From positions 1-64,000 of IMG/VR virus record IMGVR_UViG_3300025645_000053: DNA of 64,000 bases. The stretch is one strand, 5' to 3'. The notes under the pieces were generated by a model. That model saw nothing but the letters and a program-made list of their open reading frames with translations. It did no database searches and had not been told where the DNA came from. Shown here in pieces: positions 41,526-51,400 of this stretch. The stretch's first letter is position 1. Each line of letters starts with the position of its first letter. The translations under genes and the position numbers were made by a program. Origin of the DNA: a virus.

Positions 41526-42514
41526 GAGATTATGATAAAGTACTCAGAAACATATTAGAAAATGGCCAACCAACCGATGATCGTACCGGTGTTGGCACGT
41601 TTGCTACATTCGGCGAAAGAATGGAGTTTGACTTAAACGAAGGGTTTCCTGCTATAACAACAAAACGTTTGGCATGGAAGTCAGTCGTAAGTGAGTTACT
41701 TTGGTTCCTTGAAGGATCAGATGATGAACGCCGACTCGCTGAAATCCTGTATGATAAGCCTCGAGCAGAACTAGTTGATAAGAAAACTATCTGGACTGAT
41801 AATGCCGATAATCAAGGTAAAAACTTAGGATACATTAATAGCAATAATGCTAAAGGTCTTGGTCCAGTTTATGGCGTTCAATGGACAAGTTGGTATAACG
41901 GCGCAACTGACGAGCACCATAACCAAATAATTGAGTTGATTGATGGTATTAAGAATGATCCATATTCAAGAAGACATATACTAAATGCTTGGAACGTCTC
42001 AAATATACCAAAAGCAGATGATTTTATGACAAATGAGCCATTGACGAAAGAAGCGTTCTTAGAAAAATTAAAAAATAATAAAGAATTTAATTTGAAATAT
42101 GGGAAAAGACTAAAACCCGGACGAAACCCTATGGCATTACCGCCTTGTCATGTTATGGCTCAGTTCCATGTTCAGAATGGTAAGCTAAGTTGTCAGATGT
42201 ACCAACGGTCGGCTGATATGTTTTTAGGTATTCCTTTTAATATTGCAAGTTACGCTTTATTAACTCATATGATTGCTAGTATTACTGGATATGAAGTAGG
42301 TAAACTGATTATAATAATCGGCGATGCTCATATCTATAAGAACCATGTTGAACAAGTTAAAGAACAATTGTCACGTGAGCATTATCCGTTACCTACACTT
42401 ACAATGCCTGCTTTAGGTCCAACTGAAGTTAGCATTTCACGAACTAAAACCGTTGATTACATTCTTGAGAATTATAATCACCATCCAACTATTAAAGCGG
42501 AGATGGCCGTATGA
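41522..42514 (+). CDS. td: Thymidylate synthase
   Basis: A 330-residue enzyme, longer than the usual 264-286 because of inserts around residues 78-98 and 165-195. Catalytic region ALPPCHVMAQF with the active Cys; QRSADMFLGIPFNIASY with the Asn that selects dUMP; NHVEQVKEQL at the end. This is the true TS, in contrast to the Asp-bearing homologue at 31.4 kb. No intron, unlike T4 td. Confidence 0.96.
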   Translation: MRDYDKVLRNILENGQPTDDRTGVGTFATFGERMEFDLNEGFPAITTKRLAWKSVVSELLWFLEGSDDERRLAEILYDKPRAELVDKKTIWTDNADNQGKNLGYINSNNAKGLGPVYGVQWTSWYNGATDEHHNQIIELIDGIKNDPYSRRHILNAWNVSNIPKADDFMTNEPLTKEAFLEKLKNNKEFNLKYGKRLKPGRNPMALPPCHVMAQFHVQNGKLSCQMYQRSADMFLGIPFNIASYALLTHMIASITGYEVGKLIIIIGDAHIYKNHVEQVKEQLSREHYPLPTLTMPALGPTEVSISRTKTVDYILENYNHHPTIKAEMAV

Positions 42515-42714
42515 TCGAATATGGAGTGTATCTAATATTTCTTGTAATAGCTTTAGCATTTACATATAGAAGTGCTAGCAATAAAGCATACAGTTATGGG
42601 TTTATTAGAGGCAGTACTGTTGCCAGCCAACGTTTAATTGGTTTGTTAATTGAGCATGATAAAATAACTGAAGATGAAGTACTGGCTTTTTTGAAATTAA
42701 TACGAAATAAATAA
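42511..42714 (+). CDS. Small membrane-anchored protein
   Basis: A 67-residue protein with one hydrophobic segment at residues 3-20 and a short soluble part (LIEHDKITEDEVLAFLKLI). It overlaps td by 4 bp and ends the operon. Function unknown. Confidence 0.55.
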   Translation: MIEYGVYLIFLVIALAFTYRSASNKAYSYGFIRGSTVASQRLIGLLIEHDKITEDEVLAFLKLIRNK

Positions 42715-42761
42715 ATGAATATGGATATTCTTTTAAGTTCTAAAAATAATGAAATAAACTA

Positions 42762-42789
42762 TATACATTATCTGTAAATTTGATATAAT
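42762..42789 (+). promoter_or_regulatory. TATACA/TATAAT-class promoter
   Basis: TATACA (42762), 16 bp, TATAAT (42784), with the upstream GGATATTCTTTTAAGTTCTA block and the AGATCTACAAATTGAG leader. Confidence 0.78.
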
Positions 42790-42823
42790 AGATCTACAAA
42801 TTGAGTTAAGGAATAAAAACATT

Positions 42824-43072
42824 ATGAAAGATTTAAGAACTGTACTAGACCTAATATGCGAACTTGCTGACAACGATGCCGCTGCTGCTTATCAAATACC
42901 TAACGCATCGTTCGATGACGTTTACTTTGAAATCCCTTTTGAAAAATTTGAAATGCTATCAGGCTTATCGCTTGAAGCTGCTCAAGACTTAGAATTTAAC
43001 GAAGAATACCAAGGTTGGGTTGCTTACGACAAATGCCTAGACGCGGTTGTTCTTGGCGGCGCTGAATGTTAA
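42824..43072 (+). CDS. Hypothetical acidic protein
   Basis: An 82-residue protein (MKDLRTVLDLICELADNDAA...). Very acidic, mainly helical. Behind a cassette promoter with AAGGAA as ribosome site. First of five small genes in a row, a layout typical of early host-takeover genes. No family recognised. Confidence 0.6.
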   Translation: MKDLRTVLDLICELADNDAAAAYQIPNASFDDVYFEIPFEKFEMLSGLSLEAAQDLEFNEEYQGWVAYDKCLDAVVLGGAEC

Positions 43073-43130
43073 AAGGTTTTGAATTAGTAGGAACGGAATA
43101 TGGATATTCTTTTTTGTTCTAACAAAGTTA

Positions 43131-43159
43131 TTGACATGGACGTCAATAGTTGATATAAT
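43131..43159 (+). promoter_or_regulatory. Host-type promoter
   Basis: TTGACA (43131), 17 bp, TATAAT (43154), then the GTACCATAAATTGATAA leader type. Confidence 0.88.
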
Positions 43160-43198
43160 AGTACCATAAATTGATAAACAAACTAAAGGTAATAAAAC

Positions 43199-43396
43199 AT
43201 GACAAACCAAACCACCGATCGTCGCAATGAAAAACTTAGTGCTAATTCAAAATTTGCAATCACCACCCCTGAAGGCAAACGCTTTCACGTTTCAACAAAT
43301 GAAGGGTTGAACGCTATGCTTGAAAGCGGTTTCGTTCCACAAGATTCACTTATTCAAATTGCGTCTTCAACTAACAATTCAAACGTTACAAAGTAA
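43199..43396 (+). CDS. Hypothetical 65-residue protein
   Basis: A small hydrophilic protein; KFAITTPEGKRFHVSTNEGL suggests a short beta hairpin domain. Start follows AAAGGTAATAAAAC. No family recognised. Confidence 0.55.
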   Translation: MTNQTTDRRNEKLSANSKFAITTPEGKRFHVSTNEGLNAMLESGFVPQDSLIQIASSTNNSNVTK

Positions 43397-43408
43397 AGGA
43401 ATTAAATT

Positions 43409-43636
43409 ATGAAAGACAGAGATGCTATTCAGTTTTTACTAGGCGCAGCGTTTGGCGCTGTTGTTGTAACTTTAGTAATGGCTAACATTAACGCTGACGC
43501 CGTCAAAGCTGCAGAAATTCAAGAAAGGCTAGCCAATATATGCTTTATGACTGGTTCTACTCCCAAAGAATATGACAGCTCAGGCGAGTTAATTTGTGAA
43601 AACGGCGCATCATTTAATTATAGCGATTTTGAATAA
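43409..43636 (+). CDS. Small protein with N-terminal membrane segment
   Basis: A 75-residue protein with a hydrophobic segment at residues 8-26 (FLLGAAFGAVVVTLVMANI) followed by a short acidic part containing two Cys (ICFM and LICEN). It could be an inner-membrane protein with a periplasmic disulfide. AAAGGAATTAA precedes the ATG. Function unknown. Confidence 0.55.
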   Translation: MKDRDAIQFLLGAAFGAVVVTLVMANINADAVKAAEIQERLANICFMTGSTPKEYDSSGELICENGASFNYSDFE

Positions 43637-43641
43637 AGTTG

Positions 43642-43670
43642 TTGACATCGTGCGCAATACTTGTTATAAT
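43642..43670 (+). promoter_or_regulatory. Host-type promoter, cassette copy
   Basis: TTGACA (43642), 17 bp, TATAAT (43665) and the AGATCTACAAATTGAG leader. Confidence 0.88.
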
Positions 43671-43701
43671 AGATCTACAAATTGAGTTAAGGAATTAAAT
43701 T

Positions 43702-44037
43702 ATGAATAACATTGATACTGCTTTAGAAGAACTTGTATTGGCTATGAAAGCCGATTACGACTTAATGCTTGCTACGTCTGAATATACTGCTTCACGTGAC
43801 CAGCTTGTTGTTAACATTGTTAAAGCTCGCAATTATGCTAAAGTGGTGGTTGTGACCGACCGTGGTTATGAATCTGCGGCTGGCTTCGTAGCTTTAAAAG
43901 ATAACCCTAAAAAAGGTTTATTGTTTGGTGATTTGCTAAAGTCTTCTTCATGGGATGCTCCAGCAACAAACTTTGCTCGAGGTAACTTGTTTCAAGCCGG
44001 TTGGCAAAACTGCGTAAGATGGGTGGGTATAGGATAA
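43702..44037 (+). CDS. Hypothetical 111-residue protein
   Basis: Helical N-terminal half (TALEELVLAMKADYDLMLAT), then YAKVVVVTDRGYESAAGFVAL and a Trp-rich end. The pattern may form a small alpha/beta domain. I do not recognise the family. A 12-codon frame follows directly and is ignored. Confidence 0.55.
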   Translation: MNNIDTALEELVLAMKADYDLMLATSEYTASRDQLVVNIVKARNYAKVVVVTDRGYESAAGFVALKDNPKKGLLFGDLLKSSSWDAPATNFARGNLFQAGWQNCVRWVGIG

Positions 44038-44125
44038 TGGCTGAACGATACGAAGCTGATCGCCATGATACTTAATGGTAATGTTTAAACTTATATAGAT
44101 ATTCCTTTTTGTTCTATAAAAACTA

Positions 44126-44154
44126 TATACATTGTGCTTGTTTATTGATATAAT
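44126..44154 (+). promoter_or_regulatory. TATACA/TATAAT-class promoter
   Basis: TATACA (44126), 17 bp, TATAAT (44149), with the CCTTTTTGTTCTATAAAAAC block upstream. Confidence 0.8.
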
Positions 44155-44181
44155 AGCTACTCAATTAATAAGGAAGCACAT

Positions 44182-44604
44182 ATGTCTAAATACGTTAAAA
44201 ACACAATCATCGCTAATACTGATTTCTCTAATACTGACTTATCAAATTCTACATACTTAAATTGCTCATTCGTTAACTGCAATTTCACAAATGCTATCCT
44301 TGACAATTCTTCTTTTGAAAACTCATCGTTCATTAATACTAATTTTATAAATGCCTCAATTAAAAACTGCAATTTCACAAATGCTAATTTAGCCGGCCTC
44401 TATTTATCTGAATGCCTAAATACTACAAATTGTAATTTCACAAACGCTAATTTAGCTGCAACCGTTTTTGCATTCTTGCTTGATCTTGCTGACTGTAATT
44501 TCACAAATGCTAATCTTACCAATACCGACTTTCAACAAATTCCATTAAATAAAAACATATTTGATAATACTGCATCATTTGATAAATATCAAACAGCGGC
44601 CTAG
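44182..44604 (+). CDS. Pentapeptide repeat protein
   Basis: A 140-residue protein built of A(N/D)(L/F)xx-type pentapeptides (TDFSNTDLSNS, NCNFTNANL), which fold as a right-handed square beta helix. Such proteins can mimic DNA and inhibit gyrase (MfpA, Qnr), but many have no known role. The unit NCNFTNA occurs four times from nearly identical DNA (AATTTCACAAATGCTA-like), a sign of recent internal duplication. Own promoter before, terminator after. Confidence 0.85.
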   Translation: MSKYVKNTIIANTDFSNTDLSNSTYLNCSFVNCNFTNAILDNSSFENSSFINTNFINASIKNCNFTNANLAGLYLSECLNTTNCNFTNANLAATVFAFLLDLADCNFTNANLTNTDFQQIPLNKNIFDNTASFDKYQTAA

Positions 44605-44616
44605 CCGTTTGATTTT
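44588..44616 (+). terminator. Rho-independent terminator after the pentapeptide gene
   Basis: ATCAAAC/GTTTGAT stem with inner GGC/GCC pairing, then TTTTA. The stop codon lies in the loop side. It separates the small-gene region from the late operon. Confidence 0.75.
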
Positions 44617-44617
44617 A

Positions 44618-44625
44618 TATAAATA
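44618..44625 (+). promoter_or_regulatory. Late promoter (TATAAATA) for the internal-protein operon
   Basis: Exact TATAAATA directly after the terminator, 33 bp before the next start. Confidence 0.78.
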
Positions 44626-44657
44626 CATTATTACAAATTTAAAAGGCGAAGTTGTTA

Positions 44658-46034
44658 ATGGCTTACAATTTTAGACCAAAGAATGTTAATGAGATTCTTT
44701 CAAAAAATAAAAAGAATGGCTTCGTTGCTGCGAAAATATACGAAGCCATTCTCAAAAAATACGATGCGATAATCGTGCTCGACCCAAGTTCGACGTTTAA
44801 TTTAATAAAAATACCTCGAGGAGTTGGCGACAGCACTACAATAACCGCAGTTAAACAATTCCTAAAAACTGAAAAAATTGACATTGGTGACTTAAAACTA
44901 GAATTTGGCGATGGCTCAGGTCGTGCTACTGGTACTGATGCAATCACAACAGCTAAACAAGAAAACGTAACCCGTCTTTATTGTCAAACATATATGAATA
45001 CTAACGGTAAATTTCCGTCTAACGCCGAAACTAAAGAAATATACTCTGATGTAAATGATGAATGGTTTCGCACATTTGAAGCTCAAGCAATATCAATTTG
45101 TAAATGGCTTGGCTCGAATGGTTATATCTTCTCAAGAGATGAAGGTATTATGCCTTATCTTGAAAATGTTGCAAAGAAATGCGGAGTCACTACTAAAGAT
45201 TCTTGGAATCCTGCTGATATATATGCGGTTAAGAAAAACTCACAAGATACAATTCTTAAGGATTTTGCTGCAATAGGTGAACGCAAAATGGATAAAGCTG
45301 CAAAGCTTGATGCGCTTAATTCTTATATGCGTTCAAAAATAGCGACTAAAGAACTAGTCGGCATTTCTCTTAAGAAGCTATTAAAAGGTAAGGTTAAAAC
45401 AGTTGAACTCACCAATGCTAAAAGGAAAGAACCGCTTAGTGATATTGAGATACTTCCATCAAGTATCAAACTCAACTTAGATATTAGTGCTAAGAACGAA
45501 TTTGTCACAGGTGATTTCTCAATGAAAATTAAAGCAGAAGGTAAAATTGTTGCGGTGCAAGTCCGTGCTTTTGCTGGCGGACCACGTGAATCTACTCAAA
45601 TGGATATGGGTGGTGTAGGTGCTGCAGCAAAGCTTGGTAAAGTTTCAGCTAACGAAGCAATAGAGCCATTTATTAGAAAACACGGACTCCAAAGACGTAT
45701 GGGTACGCATTTACCAAAAGTCGGCAAATGGACTGAGAAGGATATAGTTAAATATATTGCCGAACAAAAAAGTTTAAAGTCAGTTAAAATTGGCGGAGTA
45801 TCAATCGACTGGGGTAAGAGTGATTGGGGTACAGTTTTGCGTGACGCAATAGAATATGAAAAAGACATATCAAGAACAGCTTCACAGTTAAGCGCTAAAT
45901 TGCAATGCTTCCAATGGGTTACGATATTCGACACGATTCAACGTAAAGGAAAGCTTCAAGAGTTTTTATCAGTGCTTTACTTTGGTGCAAAGAAACAATA
46001 CGATACGGCTGGACCGTTTTTAAAGGTAGCATAA
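44658..46034 (+). CDS. Late protein of unknown function
   Basis: A 458-residue protein starting MAYNFRPKNVNEILSKNKK; I preferred the ATG to a TTG two codons upstream. Alpha/beta throughout, with a Gly-rich acidic block FGDGSGRATGTDAI and a basic C-terminal half. No domain recognised. It is the first gene of the late operon that continues with ligase-like and nucleotidyltransferase-like genes, but it lacks the capsid-targeting N-terminus those genes have. A virion or DNA-processing role is plausible. Confidence 0.6.
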   Translation: MAYNFRPKNVNEILSKNKKNGFVAAKIYEAILKKYDAIIVLDPSSTFNLIKIPRGVGDSTTITAVKQFLKTEKIDIGDLKLEFGDGSGRATGTDAITTAKQENVTRLYCQTYMNTNGKFPSNAETKEIYSDVNDEWFRTFEAQAISICKWLGSNGYIFSRDEGIMPYLENVAKKCGVTTKDSWNPADIYAVKKNSQDTILKDFAAIGERKMDKAAKLDALNSYMRSKIATKELVGISLKKLLKGKVKTVELTNAKRKEPLSDIEILPSSIKLNLDISAKNEFVTGDFSMKIKAEGKIVAVQVRAFAGGPRESTQMDMGGVGAAAKLGKVSANEAIEPFIRKHGLQRRMGTHLPKVGKWTEKDIVKYIAEQKSLKSVKIGGVSIDWGKSDWGTVLRDAIEYEKDISRTASQLSAKLQCFQWVTIFDTIQRKGKLQEFLSVLYFGAKKQYDTAGPFLKVA

Positions 46035-46930
46035 TGAAATCATTTAAGCGATATTTGACCGAGATAAAAGCCACTCAAAGGGTCGGGATTCAACATCTTG
46101 ACAAATTAACACCCACCAAGTTTCTCCAATTAATGAAAGTCTTTAAAGATGATTTCAATGGTGTGTTGCCTAGTAAGCAATTGCAGGTAACAGAGAAACT
46201 TGATGGTTCTTCAATACGTTTAGGAATGAATGGCAATAACGAATTCTTTATCGAGTCATCATATTCAGGTCCAGTGTATAAAGCCGGTGACTATACTGAT
46301 TATGTAATTTCAAGAGGGTATGAAGCTAATGAAGTTTCAAAGAACTTTGAGAATTTACTTGATGTATTGAAAAAGAATTCTAAGCTGCAAGCAGTATTAA
46401 AGAAACATAACAATGGCGACGGCATCAAAATTATCGGTGAAATGTTTTATAATCCAATGGGTAAAGAAGTATCGAAAGATAAGATACGATTCATCTATAT
46501 TGATTATGATAAGTCTAAGTTAGCTGAATTGTTAACGGTCGTGCCTTTTAGCATCGAAGGCGATGTTGATAAGAAAGCGTTAATTGATGATTTAGTAAAG
46601 ATTTCAAATAGTAAGATTAGATTTGACAAAATAAAGTCAATGAATATTCCTGACATCGATTTGAACTTTGGTGTTGGTTCAATTGCCGAACTATTAAAGA
46701 ATTATGATAAAGCACTTGCAATATTACAATCAAGAAAGCATGCTGACCGTGAAGAGAAGGCTATCATAAAAGGTTTAATTGAAAAGGCACAAAGCGATGT
46801 CAGAACAACCATTTTACAATATATAAACAAAGGTAAGTATGGCGAAGAGTTCGAGGGAATCGTACTTGATATTCTTGGCAGTAAGTTAAAAGTAACTAGC
46901 GACGTATTCAGAAAAAGGTTTAAGAAATGA
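46034..46930 (+). CDS. Ligase-family nucleotidyltransferase with capsid-targeting N-terminus
   Basis: A 298-residue protein. Residues 1-10 are MKSFKRYLTE, fitting a T4-type capsid-targeting peptide with a gp21 site (LTE). Covalent nucleotidyltransferase motifs follow: Lys55 in VTEKLDGSSIRLG (motif I), GEMFYNPMG (motif III-like), EFEGIVLDI (motif IV) and a basic end KLKVTSDVFRKRFKK. This is the RNA/DNA ligase core without an obvious OB domain. It may be packaged and act on nucleic acid at entry. Shares a base with the previous gene. Confidence 0.72.
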   Translation: MKSFKRYLTEIKATQRVGIQHLDKLTPTKFLQLMKVFKDDFNGVLPSKQLQVTEKLDGSSIRLGMNGNNEFFIESSYSGPVYKAGDYTDYVISRGYEANEVSKNFENLLDVLKKNSKLQAVLKKHNNGDGIKIIGEMFYNPMGKEVSKDKIRFIYIDYDKSKLAELLTVVPFSIEGDVDKKALIDDLVKISNSKIRFDKIKSMNIPDIDLNFGVGSIAELLKNYDKALAILQSRKHADREEKAIIKGLIEKAQSDVRTTILQYINKGKYGEEFEGIVLDILGSKLKVTSDVFRKRFKK

Positions 46931-47820
46931 TATCATTTAAAAAGTTTATAGCAGAAGGCGGCAATGCCGTTAAGGGTGTTACACGTATCAATCAAGAAAA
47001 CGTTGCTGGCACAATGAATAACATTTATAAAGAGATACTGCCAAAGTTAAAGTTAACGCAGAAGCAAACTGCAAGTTTAGGCTCAACTGGTAAAAAGAAA
47101 GCAGGTGGCTCAAGCGGTGATGTTGATTTAGCGTTAGACCTTGGAGCTATCGTTAAAAGCGATAAAGCAGTTAACACTCTTGATGATGTCTTTGATAAGA
47201 TAGTTAATGTAGCAAAATCATCTGGGTATGACTTCCGTGATATGAGGTCTATGGGATTAGTTTCTATATCATTCCCTATTAAAAACGACGACGGTAAACA
47301 AGAAGGAGAAACTGTTCAACTAGACTTGATGCCAACTGAGAATTTAGACTATTCTTCGTGGGCATATTATTCTCCAGCTGAATGGGAAAGCCAATGGAAA
47401 GGTTTATACCGAAACGAATTATTATATGCAATTGCTAGATTCATGGATTACAAGACCGCAGAGAAAGCAATGGATAAAGAAGGTAAGGAAGTCGATGCTT
47501 CATGGGAACGTAATTTCTTTGACTTATCGAAAGGTTTGCTTCGCGGTAAACAATCAAGGATGGGTAAAAAGGGATTAGTCAAGAGTTCTAAAACTTTAGA
47601 GAAGTGGCTATTAACAATGGATAAGGAAGAAATTGTTACTATGTTGTTCGGCCCTAAGTATAAGTCAACCATGATACTTACTTGGGAAGACGCGTTTAAA
47701 GCTGTCACTGACCCTCGGTTTGTTTACAAAAAGTCCGTTAAAAACATACTGCAAATGACTAAAGACGGCATAATTAAAAAAGGATATACCGTTCCACCAG
47801 AGTTAGATGCTATAGTATAA
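46927..47820 (+). CDS. Pol-beta-fold nucleotidyltransferase with capsid-targeting N-terminus
   Basis: A 297-residue protein. Residues 1-10 are MISFKKFIAE (IAE site). The catalytic pattern of pol-beta-type nucleotidyltransferases is clear: LGSTGKKKAGGSSGDVDLAL (GS then DxD at 65 and 67) and the third acidic residue in VQLDLMP. Such enzymes add nucleotides to RNA, proteins or small molecules. It overlaps the ligase-like gene by 4 bp; the two may act in sequence on one RNA or DNA substrate. Confidence 0.72.
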   Translation: MISFKKFIAEGGNAVKGVTRINQENVAGTMNNIYKEILPKLKLTQKQTASLGSTGKKKAGGSSGDVDLALDLGAIVKSDKAVNTLDDVFDKIVNVAKSSGYDFRDMRSMGLVSISFPIKNDDGKQEGETVQLDLMPTENLDYSSWAYYSPAEWESQWKGLYRNELLYAIARFMDYKTAEKAMDKEGKEVDASWERNFFDLSKGLLRGKQSRMGKKGLVKSSKTLEKWLLTMDKEEIVTMLFGPKYKSTMILTWEDAFKAVTDPRFVYKKSVKNILQMTKDGIIKKGYTVPPELDAIV

Positions 47821-47844
47821 ACCCAATGTTAAGTTCCTATCTAT

Positions 47845-47852
47845 TATAAATA
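47845..47852 (+). promoter_or_regulatory. Late promoter (TATAAATA)
   Basis: Exact TATAAATA 38 bp before the basic internal protein gene. Confidence 0.75.
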
Positions 47853-47889
47853 AATCATCAGAAACTTATAATAGATGGGACATTGCCTA

Positions 47890-48465
47890 ATGAAAACCTT
47901 TAAAGAAACGTTGGTCGAAAAGAAAGTAACTATAGACGTTGATCATACCGGCGAAGATATTAAAACCGCTGAAAGAAAATACAAGATTAAAATTAAGCAT
48001 GATGGAGAAACTCAAGCTTATATCACTGGCGAGAAGAAAGACGTATTAAGGTTTCTTAAAGGTCCAGAATACAGTATGGACACAAGCGATATTAAAGAAT
48101 TTTTTCCAGAGTTATATGAATCGTTGGACGAAGCGTTGGATTTAAAACAACGCATGAAAGCAAAGCAAACCTTCCGTAAGAACAAAGCAAAGATCGCTAT
48201 TGGCAAAAAACGCGCCGAAAAGAAGATCGCATCTCCAGAAAAATTAAAAGCTCGTGCCCGTAAAGGCGCGCGTAAAGCAGTTGAGAAAATGATTTTAAAG
48301 AACAAGTCCAAAGAAGACTTGTCATTTTCTCAACGTCAAGCACTCGAAAAACGTGTTGATGCTAAAAAAGGCGCTATCGACCGTATAGCGAAAAAGATCC
48401 TGCCGGCTGTAAAGAAAGCTGAATTAGAAAAGAAACGTGGCGGGACAAAGAAAGATGAGAAATAA
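47890..48465 (+). CDS. Basic internal head protein (putative)
   Basis: A 191-residue protein starting MKTFKETLVE (gp21 site LVE), nearly the T4 internal protein start MKTYQEF. After an acidic segment (DTSDIKEFFPELYESLDEAL), residues 95-191 are extremely Lys/Arg-rich and helical (FRKNKAKIAIGKKRAEKKI, KARARKGARKAVEK), so DNA binding in the head is likely. T4 internal proteins are likewise small and basic. I chose the ATG of MKTFKE over one five codons upstream. Confidence 0.7.
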   Translation: MKTFKETLVEKKVTIDVDHTGEDIKTAERKYKIKIKHDGETQAYITGEKKDVLRFLKGPEYSMDTSDIKEFFPELYESLDEALDLKQRMKAKQTFRKNKAKIAIGKKRAEKKIASPEKLKARARKGARKAVEKMILKNKSKEDLSFSQRQALEKRVDAKKGAIDRIAKKILPAVKKAELEKKRGGTKKDEK

Positions 48466-51400
48466 AACTTATAAGGAATTGCACGAAAATTTATTATATA
48501 CTTCAGCTGATAAAGCAGATTTTTTAGACGACGACAATGCTATAATTAATGCATTCATGATTAACTTCGTGGGTGTTGCTTTGGCGTTTAATTTATCGCT
48601 AAATCAAGCAAAGGTATTACGTTATATAAAAGCCGATAAGAAAGTTCGCCTTGCTAACATAACAGACGAAAACAATGATATGTCGCTTATTATAAAAATA
48701 ATGAGTGACAAGAAAATGTTTAAGAACAATACAGTCACTAACGAAATTACTCGTTTCCTTGCTAAACTAAAGACTGGTTCAATTGATAATATCGATGAAG
48801 GTATTCTTCTTGCTTGGATCAATCAAGTAAAAGATTCTAATATGATTGGTATGCAGAAATCATTGAAGAAAGCATTAGCTACAATAGTTGATGATGGTGA
48901 TCTTACTTTAGGTTTGAAGCATATTCGTTGGTCAGCAATGCGGAATAAGAAGTCTTCTGGTGAGTTTCTTGACCTAACACGCGGTATGCGGTTTAAGCAA
49001 GTCAATAAAACTATTACACCTGCTACTGCTACTGCTACTAATCAACCTCAAACCGACTCTCCAGATTTAAGTACAGTACAAGCACCTGTCGTATCTCAAG
49101 CACCAACTGCGCCAGAGATATTATCGTTTGAAGACGCAATGGCTGCTAAGGATAATAAAGCGCTTCTAAAGAGCGCTGCTGAGAAACCAGTAACTTGGTT
49201 TCGCGACTTTACGAACTGGGTAATGTTTGGACCTGATAAAAAAGGCGCACCTAAAGCCGTAAATATGACTCAGATGCGCGACACACTATCAACTTTAGGT
49301 GATGCCTTTGATTTAATACCAGAAGCAACAATTACAAAATGGATGGATGCAATGGTATCTAAAGCCATTTCCAAAAAGGTTGGTCTATCCCTTTATAACG
49401 AATGGTTTATTCATTTAATAAATATCATAGGCGGCACAAAGAGTGTTGATAAACTAGATTTAGCTGGCGCAATCAAAAGGGCTGGTATATACGATATAAT
49501 GGGCACCCAATCTCTAAGTGAATTACCATCATTCAACGCATTAAGAAAGCTTGAATCATTAGTCGGATTGAGGTATAAGCCTTCTGATTATATTAGAGAA
49601 AATTTACCTTCACTTAAAACTGTAGGAATTGGGGCAGAAAAGACCAAAAACCTAATAAGGGTTTCTTTAACATTGGCTTATAGAGAAACTGACGTAGTAT
49701 TAGATATGATAAGTGATGCCAAAGAAAACCCATTCATTAATGCAGCCAGTGGTTTAATATCGTTTAACGTTGAAAATGAAAAGGAATACGACACTGACTG
49801 GTTTAGGTCAGTTGCTAAATTTGATGTAATAGTAAAAGATGACGGAACCAGTTCAGCAGTCGATCGGTTAATAAACGCGTTTACTACTAGCCAAGGAACT
49901 GGCAGGTTCGGATTAGAACAGAAATTACAGGCAGTAATAAGTTCATACTCTAACGAAGAGTTTAAAGCAGCCGTTACATCATTGAATAATATTTCAGCAG
50001 CATATGATTACGAAAAGTTTTATACCGTGCTTAAGGCGTTTTATTATAACGTGCTTCAACGACATCCACTTGCAAGCAGTCCTGACTTCATGTATATGAT
50101 ATTCAAGATGCATGAACTGATGGTTTTAAAAGACTATAATAGAGCTAAGCATGATTTAATTTCACAAATGGTACTTAGTCAATACTCAAGTCTCAGACAA
50201 ATTGGTAATAAAATAATTAGAGATGAGTATGCTGATCCTAAGTTGATGCTAACAATCTTTGCGGACACGAACACATATGGCAATAAATTACCAAAAGTAG
50301 TCCAAGGTGCAAGAAGTTTAGCCGAAGCGTGGAAAGGTTTCTTTAATAACAATAAAGAAATATCAATCTTATTATTTAAAGAATATGTCAATCATAATAA
50401 TGTGCCAATAAAAAATATGACTCAGTGGGCTGACAAATTAGATGTATCCAGTTTTGCTAATAATAATTTTAAAAGCGGTATTAATATTTCAAATATCGAT
50501 GCAAAAAGCGCACAAGATTTATTGGCAATTGGTCTTTGGAAAAACCTACTTGGTACCACTGGTGGCGGATCATTTGAAAGCAAGTTTCCTGAACTCGTCG
50601 GGCAGGCATCGGACTTTATATTAAAGGGCGTTATTAATACTATAATGTCGTTTAACTCAGTTAAATCTGATAAACAATTTTTTCTTAAAGCTGAGAGACG
50701 ATTAAACGCGGTTTTACAATTATCATCATATCGTGGTTTGATCGTGCCTTCTCAAATAAAGCGTCTTTCAGGATACGACCAAAGTTTGTACACAGAAGCG
50801 CATGATTTGTTATCAAAAACATCTTTGGCATCTTTAACTGAGGTAAATGCTGATGTGGATGATGCTAAGGCCACTTTAAGATCATCCACAATCGATCTTA
50901 AACCTATTTTTATAACACAACAACAATACATCTTCAATGATAGCGATTACAAATCTTACTTAAAAGATTTACTTCAAGGCGCGCATCCAAAAATAAATGT
51001 AGCTGCTCAAATACTTGATGCACGGCCAGTAGGTTCTGGTACGTTATCGGAGTTTCCAACTTTCGATATAGTTAAAGATGACCCCGAATTACAAAATTTG
51101 GTTGTCAATTCGTTTATAGCAAATGGCAAATATAAAGGATCCGGCATTAAGCTGGGTGAAATTCGCGATTTAGATAAAATCACAAAATTAAACTTAGACG
51201 CTAATCAGTCAGCGGCCTTGGAACTACAGGTATATAGCATAATTGAAAAGGCCGTACGTAACCAAGAAACCTTTTATATGGCTTCAATTGCGGAACACTT
51301 TGCAGCGGACGATGCTTCACCTATGTTTAAAGACGAGAAAGTTATAGCGTCAGCGTTTAGCGATATGATAGCTCGTTTAGATGGTATGCCAAATACCGTA

